A stretch of 64,000 bases of DNA from Sclerotinia nivalis (GCA_029531795.1 JAPEIS010000010.1:310001-374000), one strand, 5' to 3'. Numbered from the stretch's first letter, positions 1 to 12,111 are shown. Program-made: numbers and translations. Notes: generated from the letters alone by a model not told the origin.

Positions 1-2
1 CA

Positions 3-1415
3 CTTGTTCTAGGATGCAAGCAAGTAGTTTTGATCGGCGATCACAAACAATTGGGTCCCGTCATCATGAACAAGAAGGCTGCAAAGGCAGGTCTGGATCA
101 GTCACTTTTCGAACGTCTGGTCAAACTTGGCCTCAAACCTATTCTACTCAATGTGCAGTATCGTATGCACCCATGTCTTTCTAAATTTCCATCCAACATG
201 TTCTACGAGGGTTCTCTACAAAATGGCGTCACAACGCAACAACGAATTCGCCGAGATGTTGATTTTCCTTGGCCTGTAGCCGATACACCAATGATGTTCT
301 GGTCCAATCTCGGTAATGAGGAAATTTCTGCTTCTGGCACTTCTTATCTCAACAGAACTGAAGCCTCAAATGTCGAGAAGATTGTTACTCGCTTCTTCAA
401 GGCTGGAGTACAACCTGGAGACATTGGCGTTATCACTCCATATGAAGGTCAACGAAGTTATGTCGTAACTTCTATGCAGAATACGGGTTCCTTTAAGAAA
501 GAGCACTATAAGGAGGTTGAAGTTGCTTCCGTGGACGCCTTCCAAGGACGAGAGAAAGATTTCATCATCCTTTCTTGTGTCAGATCTAATGATCATCAAG
601 GTATTGGTTTCTTGAGCGATCCTAGACGTCTCAATGTAGCTTTGACACGTGCTAAGTATGGCCTTGTCATTGTTGGTAATCCAAAGGTTTTGTCCAAACA
701 CCCTCTCTGGCATTTCTTGTTGCAACATTTCAAGGATTCTAGCTGTCTTGTCGAAGGTGTGCTTTCCAATTTGCAGACCTCTCTCATACAATTTAGTCGT
801 CCAAAGACAAGTTACCGTGGTCCACAACGGTATCAAATGGGATTGCCCCACAATGGCCGAAATGGCAATAGCAAAGCCGCTCAATTCCAGGATTTCACCG
901 AAACAGGTTCAATGATGAGTTCTGCTTTGGATGATGTCTCTTCCGTTCACTCATCCCATCTCGGTGGTGTGGGTGTTGGATCTGCTTATCCCGCAGGCTT
1001 TGGTAGCTTCCCCCTCGCTGGCCTTGACCATTGGCCTGGTCTTGATTCACGAGGATCTCGTGCCAATGGTCAAAAAGGACGTGGACGCGGACCTGAGAGC
1101 ATCGCCGGAGAATCTGTTGCTGCTAGTGAGTTCACTGACGTCACAAGCAGTAGTGTTACAGATGGCAGAGGTATTGGTCAAGGTGGCGTTAGTCTCGGTG
1201 CCAGCGTGCACGAAGGACAGAAACAAACTAGTTTGAGTCAGTCTGACCGCTTGAAGCAATACGTTGAGTCTGGCGGTCGCATTGCTGACTACAAAACTGG
1301 CGATGCCAGTAGTGTCTTTGGCACCAGCTCTTTGTTGAGTGGTCGTCGATTTGATGATGACGAGAAGAGTGTTTCCACCGCATTCGCAAGTCAAATCGGA
1401 GGAGGTTATGACTGA
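3..1415 (+). CDS. UPF1: ATP-dependent RNA helicase Upf1/Nam7, C-terminal part (5' truncated)
   Basis: Upf1 is the superfamily 1 RNA helicase that drives nonsense-mediated mRNA decay in the cytoplasm. The frame is open from base 3 with no in-frame start needed, so the gene begins left of the window; 470 codons are visible. The helicase core is unmistakable: GDHKQLGPV (motif III, about base 36), QYRMHP (motif IV, base 156), [10 protein letters not shown], then [10 protein letters not shown] (motif V) and [15 protein letters not shown] (motif VI, near base 630). After the RecA2 domain comes a roughly 240-residue Gly/Ser-rich tail ending at TGA 1413-1415. The tail includes SLSQSD, the kind of S/T-Q site phosphorylated in animal Upf1; phosphorylation here is inference. 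No intron is needed in the visible part. The N-terminal CH zinc domain and Walker A motif must lie outside the window. Confidence 0.97.
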   Translation, partial: LVLGCKQVVLIGDHKQLGPVIMNKKAAKAGLDQSLFERLVKLGLKPILLNVQYRMHPCLSKFPSNMFYEGSLQNGVTTQQRIRRDVDFPWPVADTPMMFWSNLGNEEISASGTSYLNRTEASNVEKIVTRFFKAGVQPGDIGVITPYEGQRSYVVTSMQNTGSFKKEHYKEVEVASVDAFQGREKDFIILSCVRSNDHQGIGFLSDPRRLNVALTRAKYGLVIVGNPKVLSKHPLWHFLLQHFKDSSCLVEGVLSNLQTSLIQFSRPKTSYRGPQRYQMGLPHNGRNGNSKAAQFQDFTETGSMMSSALDDVSSVHSSHLGGVGVGSAYPAGFGSFPLAGLDHWPGLDSRGSRANGQKGRGRGPESIAGESVAASEFTDVTSSSVTDGRGIGQGGVSLGASVHEGQKQTSLSQSDRLKQYVESGGRIADYKTGDASSVFGTSSLLSGRRFDDDEKSVSTAFASQIGGGYD

Positions 1416-3959
1416 TTCCACGTTTATAGGTTCATTCACCATAAGACATCATAATCATGGTATATTAAGGATATTCCTTCCGGGTCAACAGATACTCTTT
1501 GCTGCTCTGAGCGGCCAGCAACCAATATCGAATCTCATCGATCTATTCTTCATCGAAAATCGACCTTTCAAGTTTTCGTACCTACAAACCTAGGGCGTAA
1601 CCATCTACAACATATATCATATGTTAAGGAGGTTTTCACTGCAAGCATCCAATGCCAATCAAGCAAGCTGCTAAAGTATCGAAGGAAAAAATATGAGAAG
1701 TGGTGCCAAATTAAGATTGTTTATGGCAGTAGAGGGATTGCTTCATTGGGGAAGGGGGTGTTTTGGCTGTGGCGGCAGTGGTTATGCCAGACGAGAGAAA
1801 GAAAAATTCTGGTGGTGAGGTTCACAATCTTATTCCACATGTTCTACTCTGGTATTCATTTCTTCTCAAGCAGATGCGCATGGAGAAAAATGTTGATAAC
1901 ATTAGCTTTGGCTGATGGCCAGACATGTAAGCTAGATAGATACTGGCACATCTGCAGTACCTTGTGAATTTAAACATACTTGCTGCCGAATTGATCAAAA
2001 TACATGAAATTGTGAGAAAAACATATTTTGGTAATATGCGCTCGACATGTCCGCCTTGCTTCTCTTTGCTCTTCATCAAAGCCCAGAATACCAACGAAAA
2101 CAGAGTCAACCCGCCAACTTTCAACAGTGCTTAATATAGCAGTTGGTTTTAATAGCCCATGATGTCCGTCCCTCCTCTTTTGTCCCTTCTCGTTTCAACT
2201 GACAGGGCTCATAAAGATTCCAACAAACACCATTAACCGCTGCATACGGTACATTCCGCTTCTGAAACATACTTACCAGCTAGTCCTTTTCCACCTATGG
2301 CAAGCACCAGCACAGGAGTATGGTTGGCAGCGGAAGATGTCATACTTGTGCTGAGATCGTGGTGAAGGAAATATACCCTCTGCATGGATGAGGGCAGAAG
2401 TGTGATATACATTGTATTATCTGAGATGATGATAAACATTTGATGATCAGGGGTCTCATGATGAGTATATATGATAAAGACAAGAAGCTTCCGCGTTAAT
2501 AAAAGCACGTTGTTAATCTCTTCGTGAATACTACTCGTAAGGCGGCTAAAAGTAGCTTTGAACGGAACAAATATGAGGTTTTTCACAATGAACGAGGAGT
2601 AATAACTCGCTTCTCGCTTCCAGGAAATTTACAGCGAGTTGAATGGATCTAAACAACTACTAAATACTGAGACGGGAGTTTGCGCATTCCAGGTTGCTGA
2701 ATGCTTTGAAGAGTTTATTATGCCTTCAATAGTATCTATCCTGCTCATCACTACCGTGCTATCAATTACGATCTGTCTTTTCGAACGCCCTTGCTCTTTC
2801 AGTTGACCTCTCAGTAAAGACTTAGTTCTCGTCTTGTTGTCTCCGAGACTTCAGTTTGAACCTCCTTATATTAAGCCTGCTCTTTAAGTCCTCGCAGCTT
2901 GCATACAATAGCTTTTCGCCAGCCTGCAGACTTGATGGTGGTTATTCTACAAAATGCGTGAGTTGGTGTTTAAGGGAATTGATGCTTTTCATTGCTTGAC
3001 AGGAAAAATGAAGATTTGAAACTTATGAAAACGTGAAATTGCTAGATATAGAGAAATGATCCTGCTCTGGCGTTGGAGTATTTCCGGTAATATGACTTGC
3101 ATCTTTTTTTGTCACCGCTCTTCTTACCGTTATCCATAGATCAAGCACCCCTTTCAACCTCAATTCGTTCCTCCAAGAGAAATTCCTGCTTGATCTCTTC
3201 CCTTCCAGATCTCCCTCTCATTTACACGGCATCGTAATCCTGTCATCGCACAATTCCTTTCTCTTTCCTTTTCGCTGACCTTGCGCCCCCTGTCGTCGGC
3301 TCTTTTCCCAGATTTTCCCTGCCTTCTCCCTTCAAGACTTCATCTCTGCCGATAACAGCTCGGAAGACTACATCATCTCCAGAGCCATGAGGAAAATGAA
3401 TTCTGGAAGTTCTATAAAATCTTTCTATCAACCTCATCGTCTTTCCCTCCTGTTACTTGACGGCATAGCTTTGAGAAGCTTTATATTGCAGCTATACTTC
3501 AAGTCATCCACATACCGACTCTTCTCCTCGACCTCCCTGGCTTCGGCGTCCCATCATATTTTTTTAACCTTCATTCGGGAATTAAAACATCATGTGGCAT
3601 TCTCCAATAAGACAAGACGATAATTTACCAATCATTGATCGATGTTAAGCTTGGATTGAAAGAGATTTCCAAAGCCACCAGGCAGGAATTGTCAAGTGTT
3701 CGAGGAGCTTAGAAACATTTGAAGATCTGGTGGGCCAACAATCGTTCCAAGATACAAATCTCACCAAGCTATCCATTTAGATACTTCTACCGGGCAGGTG
3801 TACACAGTCTCAAATTCATGCATTAATTTTCGACATTAAACCCAAATTTTATAATCTACCCTGAGCCATAAAGATCCCATGTCTTCCAAATCCTCGCAAT
3901 GATATTCCCCCAATCCTAAACGCCATTGATATGCACTCCCGCCTGAAACAACACTTTCC
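1416..3959. other. Intergenic region between UPF1 and BET3
   Basis: About 2.5 kb without a supportable gene. It lies between the 3' ends of two convergent genes, so the outer parts are probably 3' UTRs. Open frames here are short, mostly lack an ATG, and show no recognisable family. A pyrimidine-rich stretch near 3120-3340 resembles a fungal promoter or leader, but no convincing coding exon follows it. An unannotated ncRNA cannot be excluded from sequence alone. Confidence 0.5.
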
Positions 3960-4704
3960 CTAATCATCATCCATCGGCATCTCATCATCAATATATCTGA
4001 CCAAAGTGATTCTCATCTCAGTTGAATCATGACCCCTGAGAATATCACTGATGAAGTGAGCCTCGACTTGCATTTGCACCATCTCCAATGCGCCCCTCAA
4101 AATCCCGCAGAAGATATTCGAGTACCACAGCTCATCTTGTGCTCTTCCATCGTCTGGTAATTCCACAAAGTCGGCCAAGGGATTCTCTTCGAATATCAAG
4201 GAGAATTGTTTGTTATCACTCGTCCAATTCGAAACTGCGGGGGTAATGTTCAAGAATATCTTGAACCCAACCTATGGTCTCGTATTAGCATCACACTCTC
4301 CACAGCAACCATTTGTGCCATACTTTAGCAATCATCTCCGCAGTCTCCCTAAAGTTCGAGCAGCGTCTCATTGTATTTGACTTGGCAAGGTAGTCCTCGA
4401 TTAATCGTAGCCCGATGTTATAACCCATCTTGTCAAGTTGTTTGTTGACTTCCACATAATCACTTTCGTAATCTTTGCAGAGCTGTGCCACAATAGTTCC
4501 ATAGGTAAGAGTAACGAGTTCGGCATTGACTTTGTCCACACGACTTCTGAATGCTGATTAGCTATCGTGAGATATGTCGAGTGTTTCTTTTGCTTTAAGT
4601 GTACTTACTTCCAGACCCTGAGTTGCGCATTAGTATATATTGACCCGATGACTAAAAAAGACCACTTACTCCTCACCCATTCTGGCGGCTTTATTGGAAG
4701 CCAT
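3960..4704 (-). CDS. BET3: TRAPP complex subunit Bet3 (TRAPPC3)
   Basis: Bet3 is the core, normally palmitoylated, subunit of the TRAPP tethering complexes that activate Rab1/Ypt1 in ER-Golgi traffic. Four exons on the minus strand: 4704-4670, 4617-4609, 4546-4324, 4271-3960, giving 192 residues, the normal size (human 180, yeast 193). Family blocks are present in order: [90 protein letters not shown]. Exon 2 is only 9 nt (GGTCTGGAA) yet is required: it restores the frame and supplies Val-Trp in the sequence [16 protein letters not shown] that I expect in filamentous fungi. All three introns are GT-AG (52, 62, 52 nt). The start is 262 bp from the divergent U5-40K start, so a shared promoter is likely. 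Confidence 0.93.
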
Positions 4705-4966
4705 ATTTCTGTCTCGTAATTATCAAACTTCACCTGAATTTGTTTTGTGATATCATTTCATGTCCCGAGGTGTTCATATATAATTCCATTGAAGCTCAAG
4801 CTGGTTCAGGCACAAGCCTGCGCTAGGCGGCCGCACTTTAGCGTACTTTTCAGAAATTCATATTGCTTCGACAACTTCGAGCCTTGGTACCAACAACGCG
4901 CAGGCTTGAACATTCGTACCTGTCTCTCGGAAATTCACGCGTAGCTTGACGGCGGAAACTTCAATC
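4705..4966. promoter_or_regulatory. Divergent promoter, BET3 / U5-40K
   Basis: The 262 bp between two divergently oriented ATG codons must carry both 5' leaders and core promoters. No clear TATA box is visible; absence of TATA is common for housekeeping genes. Use as a bidirectional promoter is inferred from the arrangement. Confidence 0.45.
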
Positions 4967-6213
4967 ATGTCTTCGGGAAAACGACCAGCTTCCGGGTCCT
5001 TTGGATCCTCACAAATGGTTGTGAAAAGGCAGAATATAGGGAATGAGAGCACGGCTTTATCTACCACAAATGGCTCAACTGGCAATGGCGCACTCATACA
5101 GGCGGTACGTACATATCGATTTTTATGGAATAATTCAATACGCAGGAAGCGTCTGGCTAACCTTTGTGAAATAGGTACCTCGGACGAGTGGTTTACAAGC
5201 TCCAGTAATGCAATTGGAAGGGCATGCAGGAGAGGTATTTGCTGCCAAATTTGATCCGAATGGAAACTACATCGCTTCAGGATCAATGGATAGATCAATT
5301 AGTGAGCAGCCTATCTTATTACTTCTTTGTCACATTCATGCTGATTCTCTGCAGACTTATGGAGAACATATGGAGATTGCGAGAACTACGGAACTTTGAC
5401 GGGGCATAAGGGCGCAGTATTAGATTTACAATGGTCGCGCGACTCGAGGGCGTTATTTTCTGCATCCGCGGATATGCACCTAGCTAGTTGGGATCTAGAG
5501 ACGGGTACAAGGATACGAAGACATGTTGGACACGAAGAAGTTATCAATTGCATGGATATCAGCAAGAGAGGAGAGGAACTTCTCATAAGTGGATCAGATG
5601 ATGGATATATAGGCATTTGGGACCCAAGGACCAAAGCCGCTGTTGACTTCATCCCTACTGAGTTTCCTGTTACAGCTGTGGCATTGGCAGAAGCTGGAAA
5701 TGAGTTATATTCTGGTGGAATTGACAATGATATCAAGGTGTGGGATATGAGGAGAAAGGCTGTGGTATATTCTATGCTTGGTCATCAAGATACTATCACA
5801 TCGCTTCGAGTTTCACCGGATTCTCAAACACTTTTATCAAATTCCATGGATTCGACGGTCCGAACATGGGATATCAGACCATTCGCGCCTACTGAACGGC
5901 ATATTCGGACATTTGATGGTGCCCCGGCAGGAATGGAGAAGAATTTAATTCGGGCAAGTTGGGATCCGACAGGGAAGAGAATTGCTGCAGGAGCTGGAGA
6001 TGGCACTGCTGTTGTCTGGAATAACGAGAACGGTAAAATCCTATACAAATTGCCAGGGCATAAGGGAACGGTCAACTGTGCCGAATTATCACCTGGCAAA
6101 GATCCTATAAGTAAGATTTTCCTCTCTTTGTACAGCTTGGTTTGCCTGCTAACAGACTTTTAGTCCTTACCGCATCATCGGATCGTACGTTACTCTTAGG
6201 AGAATTGAAGTGA
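4967..6213 (+). CDS. SNRNP40: U5 snRNP 40 kDa protein (SNRNP40-type WD40 repeat protein)
   Basis: A WD40 propeller protein of the U5 snRNP that associates with Prp8 in the spliceosome. Exons 4967-5104, 5175-5301, 5355-6110 and 6164-6213 give 356 residues, essentially the human length (357). Seven WD repeats follow a short basic N-terminus: LEGHAGEVFAAKFDPNG, LTGHKGAVLDLQW, HVGHEEVINCMDIS, then SGGIDNDIKVWDMR, MLGHQDTITSLRVSPDS, AMDSTVRTWD-like SNSMDSTVRTWDIRPFAP, and KLPGHKGTVNCAELSPG, ending SSDRTLLLGELK like the human C-terminus. Intron 1 is set by the continuation PRTSGLQAPVMQLEGH, which lies in a different frame from the unspliced read-through. Introns are short GT-AG (70, 53, 53 nt). Assignment to SNRNP40 rather than another WD40 protein rests on GGIDNDIKVWD and RPFAP, which are characteristic. 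Confidence 0.94.
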
Positions 6214-7970
6214 GATAACACACAGAACGAGGAGGTCAAAGTCAATAAAATGATACCCATACAAAACAATCTTACAAAAAATTCGGAGTTCATGAACCTG
6301 GAACAAAGAGGCTTACGAGAAACCTCTGCAAATTGTTCGTATGGCGTCAAGGAAATGGGAAATATGCACAGGACAAGCCTTGCAGATGTTTTAAATCAAC
6401 GGCAATTGTGTAATCGATACGAGAAAGTTGGAAGACCTGAACGCACAAGCACAGGTAAAAATGTATGAAGGATATCCATACATTTACCACCATTGACCAG
6501 TCCGAATCAACATGCTTGGTTCAAGCCACGCAATTTATCACTGATCAAAATAGCCATATTATGAATTCGTACGGAGCTAGGTGGCTGAATCTTTTCTACA
6601 GAAGTAGGGGTACCGATAAATGTAAAAATTATATCAAACTAAACATGAAGATTTCATCATACATATCATATTTCGTGTATCAAATCCCTATAGAGTAGAT
6701 GTGAATGCATTTGTGAGCCGTGCCATGTACCGTGCTATGGTTTTCCGAAAACGCCGATCTAGACGTTCTTAATTCCATTACTTCGTATACCTAATCATAA
6801 CTTTTCTTCAAATCTCCAAAGGCCTTGACCTATTGTCAGCAGCGCGGTTAATCAAATTAGACGAGGTCTCCAAACCCCTGATATAAAAAAAAGTTAAGAA
6901 ATTTGATTGGTGGGCAGCAAGCTTCATTTGAAACAGACTTAAATTTGGAAGGCTTCATCTCGAACTAAATGCGTCCCAGATCAAACTTCATTTAGGTCAA
7001 TTGAGGACCAAACGAATTAATTCTACGAGTATTATCCTTGAAATGTAATTCACAATTGAGAGATATCAAACAGCTTGATATGCAGGATATTATGCTAGGT
7101 ATACAGGGCCACTTGTTGTTTTCGTCGCAGATATTCTCCGGTATTGTATCGAATAACTAACTAACTTACTATGCAACTTCTTACCCATGGTCTTCTGTAA
7201 TGAGACATGAGAGATCATTGACCAAGGTTTTTGGTTCTTTCGTTCTTTCGTTCGTTCTTTCTTTACCTACGAAAATAGAGGGACTGGTACGGAATTAACT
7301 ACAGTCCACTCAAATCAGCATCATCGCTCAAAGCTTTTTCTCCTATCCTGTCTTTTTTTGCATTCTGTTTACACTTGCATATTTGTATTCTGAGTTTGAA
7401 AGTTTGAAGTCCGGGAGCTGTGTTCTCCGTTCCTTCATACCCTTACTTCTCTTTTAGTGGTCAATTTCGAAGGAATTTCTGACCTTTTGAGACTCAATTC
7501 GTGGAGCAAAGGAGCTCTCTCAGACGTTTCGTATTCTTCTTCCACTCTTCACTCTCTTGGTCGTCTCTTGGTCTTTGCGCTTTGTTTTGTGCTTCTGGGT
7601 TTGTTACTTTACATCACAGTTTCCCCATAGTCTTTCCGAATCCTTCTGCAGCCTGCATATCCAGTAGAGTGGTGGATACTGATTTGCGAACGATTGCTGG
7701 CTTTTCGATTCGAGCATCTGCGGACGGGTAAATTTCTTTACTACGATAATTCGACCTTTTATTCGACCTAATGTCGTCGTGTTATATCAATACAAGGTCG
7801 TGTTGACAGGGCCTCATCTCTCGCCGTCGAAAACAAAATACCTTGGGGGCATTGTGGGTCGCGCAAACAAAAGGAACTCGATCATCTCAAGAAGAGAAGT
7901 TATTGTTCCAATCTTCTAGGCACACGGCTTCTACTCGATTTCTTGATACAATTCGAGGTCCTTATTCAAA
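6214..7970. other. Intergenic region: 3' flank of U5-40K, 5' leader of membrane protein
   Basis: About 1.75 kb with no supportable gene. The left part is AT-rich 3' flank. From about 7230 the top strand becomes pyrimidine-rich (TTCTTTCG-type repeats at 7233-7264, then CT-rich to about 7660), typical of a fungal promoter and leader for the downstream gene. Open frames here lack family resemblance. Confidence 0.5.
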
Positions 7971-9216
7971 ATGCCTCCACGACAGAATGAGAATGGTCAT
8001 AGGCAGATGCCGTTGGCTGAATCTGATAGTCGCCAATCGAGGTTGGGGGATATTCGGGAGGATTTGCATTCGTTGTTCTCGGGACGATCAAGCGTTGCGG
8101 CCAGGAGTCCTTCCCCAGAAAGCCCAAAAGCTCCACGATTGGTTGGCCTTGGGAATCTATCATCGACTCGAATCCATATTCCAGGCCTTACTATAAGTCA
8201 AAGTTCGACACGCCGAAACTCTACCGCTGCTGAACCAGCTTTACCTCGACATGAAGAAACTTCCTTACCGCATGTCGCCTCTCGTTCCGCTAGTAGACTC
8301 TCACAATCTATGCAACTTCCTGCAGTTTCGTCTCCCATTTCAACGATTCCACCTAGAGTACAAAGACGATCGGATCGCAGGTTTCTTAGTATAGATCCTG
8401 CTGAGCAGCATCTAGCCGACTTAGCAGACAGAGGTAGGAGGAGAAGGGAAACTCCAAGTGGAACACATGAAAGTAGTCGAACGTGTGCGCCAAGGATGCG
8501 GAATAAAGCGATACGTCAAAAGATAGCACATTCCTTGATATCCGGGCTGGTATGTGCTACATTCTATATTTATCCTTTGCACATCCCTAATGCAATTTTA
8601 GTTCCTCGTTCTCGTGCTTGCAATATATCTTGCATTGGCATTATCAGATAAGGAAGAGACTCAAGAGTTTCACATTCTCCTAATTTTGATAATTTTGATA
8701 GTCACTATCTTCTTTTGTCATTCACTTATTCGCCTCTGCATGATGATCATAAAACCACCAATAGAGGGAGAACCAGATCCACGACGTCTTCCGTCAATGG
8801 TTGGACCTGGAGGTTATGCAGAGACCTCAGTACCCATACGAGTAGCTCTGGCAAGAGATGAGGAAGCGGCAGGTATTGAAAGCCAAGCTACAAAAGTTCC
8901 ACCTCCAGCTTATGGATTATGGCGCGAGTCGGTGGTAAGTAGCTCAAATCCGTAGTCAAAATTTAGCATGATTATCTGACAGTAGCAACAGAGGGTGGAT
9001 CCAAATAGGATTTTCTGGCAAAGAAATGAAGCAGCATTAAATCGTTCAATTTCTCGAATATCCGAACGAACTTCGATTGGTAATCGGCCCCCATCATATA
9101 TGTCTGATGATGGTATCGATTATGTAATTGAGGCAGCACCACGTTCAACGGTTTCTGGAGAAGATGTGTTTCCTCGACATCCAGCTGACCGATCGGAATG
9201 GCATCATCGTATTTAA
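7971..9216 (+). CDS. Conserved fungal two-TM membrane protein with PY motifs
   Basis: Exons 7971-8549, 8602-8934 and 8986-9216 (introns 52 and 51 nt, GT-AG) give 380 residues. The first 190 residues are hydrophilic, Ser/Arg-rich and probably disordered. Exon 2 opens with two strongly hydrophobic segments, FLVLVLAIYLALALS and about 20 residues from HILLILIILIVTIFFC, separated by the acidic loop DKEETQEF, suggesting a helical hairpin in a membrane. The C-terminal half carries proline-rich PPPAYGLW and RPPSYMSDDG; PPAY and PPSY fit the PPxY motif bound by WW domains of Rsp5/Nedd4 ubiquitin ligases. I recognise this layout as a conserved uncharacterised Pezizomycotina protein but know no assigned function. 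By analogy with small PY-motif membrane proteins such as Bsd2/Tre1, a ubiquitin-ligase adaptor role is possible; that is inference. Confidence 0.8.
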
Positions 9217-10198
9217 GTAACGATGCTCAATGGATGTGCTTGAAACGAAATCAGCAGAATGAGCCCTTGATGGACTTCATTCGAATTCTCTCAGTAGCTC
9301 TGAGAGAACCGGACTTCACAGTTTTGGACTTGGGTATACGGAGTCATTTATAACGGGGCGTTTAAATGCATATACCTACGGAATATTGATAACGTTTAGC
9401 TTAGTATTTGGAGTTTTTTTTGGATTTTAGTTTTAGTTTTTTTTTGTCTCTGGCAGCTTATGGCTGTATATATTTGGTGGAAATATTCACGGGTATTGAA
9501 TATGGAGGGAAGATTTATGTACAGTATTACAGAATTTGGAGGGCAGTAGAGATTGATGCTTAACAAGGCGATCATGACTTGGCTAGGCTTGGCTTGCTTG
9601 GATCCAACATCGATGTTTGAGAGCGATAAAGAGGAGAGGGGGATTCGATTAAATGGATAGAGGAATAATTGGAGATTCTGAAATGTGAATGTGAATAGGA
9701 ATGTAAATAGGAAGAAGAAGATATAAATATTTTCAACGCAGATTAAAGAAATTAAATATTAGATGATAAATAGTAAAAGAGCCGCATTGTAAAGTTGGTA
9801 GGTGGCGCATTGGAATCGAATTCAGATGCGAGGCTGATTGATTGATTGGCGGGGTTATTTACTATGTTTTCTTTTTTGGTCGTTTTTTGTATAAGCGTGG
9901 GTAAGTATACCAATATAGGTAAGTAAGAAGAAGTAAGCATAAGTAAGGTACGAAGGAAATGAATGAATGGGTTCAATCATTGTATTGTTTTGTATTCTTA
10001 ATTGGATTGTGGGAGTTGGGGTAGAGGGTGGGATGTATGGAGTAGGTAGGTGGGTAGGTAGGTAGGTGTTTGGCTCATTGATGGGAGGTAGAGATAGTGA
10101 GTGAGTGAGTGAGTGAGTGAGTGAGTGAGTGGGTGGGTGATGAGGATTATTGAGAGGATTTTTAATTTTAATTTTTGGTTATTGGTGTTTGGAGATGT

Positions 10199-10283
10199 GT
10201 GTAGGTAGGTAGGTAGGTAGGTAGACAGGTAGGTAGGTAGGTAAATAGGTAGGTAGGTAAATAGGTAGGTAGGTACCTAGGTA
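10199..10283. repeat. (GTAG)n microsatellite
   Basis: Tetranucleotide array of GTAG units with occasional interruptions (GTAGACAG, GTAAATAG), ending in the palindromic sequence GGTACC. A shorter GTAG cluster lies just upstream (about 10041-10075), and the complementary CCTA form appears near 20480-20505. Confidence 0.85.
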
Positions 10284-10843
10284 TTTAAGCGCCCAGAAGA
10301 TTTATTGTAATTGAGGATAGATTGTATCGCAATTATCGCAATGCATGCGGCCGTGCCCCAACCTCAATTCTCTTTTGCCGCCCTTTCCTCGTAATTGAAA
10401 TGGGATGGGTATTGAAATTGGATTGTTGAAAAAGCTAGCTTTTTCAAGGTGGAAAGGGTGGAAAAGGTGATTAGGTAAGGTAGGAGATTTGATCATACAA
10501 GGGAGAGAGGGAGAGAGGGAGAGAGGGAGAGAGGGTTTATCTCATTTTCTTTGTGTGGTGGAGTGAGGGTTCTTTGCTCTTTTCGATAATGATAGGGATT
10601 TATTTATTACCTAAGTATTTTACCCATATATATCAACTAAACTCACATTTCACTTCACTTACTTCAATGCCCTCACTACTATCTTGACAGGTACATTTTA
10701 TTAATCAATCACAATCACTTTTGTGGTGATTGGTAAGTCAAAGTAAATATTTACTAGATAGGCGCGCTTATTTCAATTCATTACTTTATCCCTTTTCCCC
10801 CTCAGTCTAATATCATTTCTGGAATGTACGGTTAGATTCCATA

Positions 10844-10918
10844 AGATGCTTTAACCTAAGATACTTTAACCTAAGATACTTTAACCTAAGATACTTAAAC
10901 CTAAGATGCTTTAAAATA
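10844..10918. repeat. 15-bp tandem repeat, five copies
   Basis: Five consecutive 15-bp units of the form AGATRCTTTAACCTA. Units 2 and 3 are identical; unit 1 has G for A, unit 4 has A for T, and unit 5 has degenerated at its end. No coding or known regulatory meaning is apparent. Confidence 0.9.
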
Positions 10919-11952
10919 GGTTCAAAATTGACCATACTTGTGTACAAAGTACCTTACCTAAATATCATTTCGTATTGTATACAGTTGCCGCCCCGTACCG
11001 TAAATCGGATACGAAAAAAATACATGCCCCCAATTCCAAAAAGTCACCGACGTATCAAATGTATCAATTTCCCATCTGCCCACTAGTTCATTCCAAGCGT
11101 CCATCCAAAATTCACTGCTTTGCCCTGATCCCACCTTAAAATCCCGTCAGACTGGGCGTTTAAGCCAAACCATTCAAGTACTAATCACACCACACTAATC
11201 TAAGCTAAGGCTAAACTTAATCAAGACTAGACCATTTTTGGATTCGGTCTTTTCTTTGCTTTGCTAGAGTTTTCAGGTTACAAAGGGAACATCTCTTGAA
11301 GTTTTGCCTTCCCGAATCCCTCCACAAAACACATCACACAATTCTGCAGTCTCGTTTGCGAAAAACGTTTGTACCACGGGAGGAAGAAGGAAGACGGAAG
11401 TCGTAGCTGTTGTTGAAGGAAAGGTTGATATACTTTCAAAAAGAAACGGGAAAAAAAGGGAAAAAAAGGGAAAAAAAAAGGAAGTTAATCCTGTGAGTAC
11501 TTATTTTTTTATTTCCTCTTTTGCTTTGTTGATTCGATTGATGGATCTTGGGGAAATTGGGAATGGGGGAAAAAAGATCAAGCTACAAGACCCGGCCGCA
11601 CCGGCTCTCCAACTTTGCGATCCCACGTTCTCAGGGTGAATAAGTCTTGGGGCTTGAATGAATCCAAAGAAGAGGTGGCACATCTGCTTGATGATATTCA
11701 TACCTATCGAACATCCGATCTTTCCATCCTCAATATTACGTACAACAACAATCCTTACCATATCAACGAACGAAATCATCAATATCATATCGACAAAGTA
11801 TCACCACATCCATCTTATGCTTCGACGTGGTACAAAATTTATGCATCCTGCAGTCTGACGATGCTGGTCATGCAACTGCAACGTTCTTCTGGTGTTTATT
11901 CCTATCCCGACTTACCTCATCGACAAATATTCTTACAGCAAAAGTCATCAAT

Positions 11953-12111
11953 ATGCCGATCACAACAGTTGAGGAATGGTTAAGAGCAGATCGAGCAGAT
12001 GAGCCACCGCATCGATGCAGGAAGATTGTTAAAGAATGGGAAACGGAAGATGGCGCATTTGTTACTTGCCGTGCTGATGATGGATCACAACAGACACATA
12101 AATTAGTAGCC
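11953..12111 (+). promoter_or_regulatory. In-frame upstream ATG extension of GIS2 (53 codons)
   Basis: An ATG at 11953 opens a frame that runs without a stop into the chosen GIS2 start at 12112, adding 53 residues (MPITTVEEWLRADRADEPPH onward). The added peptide has mixed, protein-like composition but resembles nothing I know, whereas fungal relatives as I remember them begin at MSSLSRRACYK. It could be leader sequence, or encode an N-terminally extended form. Confidence 0.35.

Larger units (their letters stand above)
9217..11952. other. Repeat-rich intergenic region upstream of GIS2
   Basis: About 2.7 kb without a convincing gene. It holds several microsatellites, listed separately, plus (GTGA)n at 10098-10130 and an 8-bp GGGAGAGA array at 10501-10535. 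The right end (about 11280-11952) is probably the promoter and long leader of the CCHC protein, including A-rich and G-rich runs at 11450-11485. Several ATG codons in that leader open only short frames. Confidence 0.5.

Noticed and set aside
8550..8651. Unspliced read-through C-terminus of the two-TM protein's first exon
   Set aside because: The read-through crosses a clean 52-nt GT-AG intron; splicing restores the hydrophobic hairpin and the conserved PY region.
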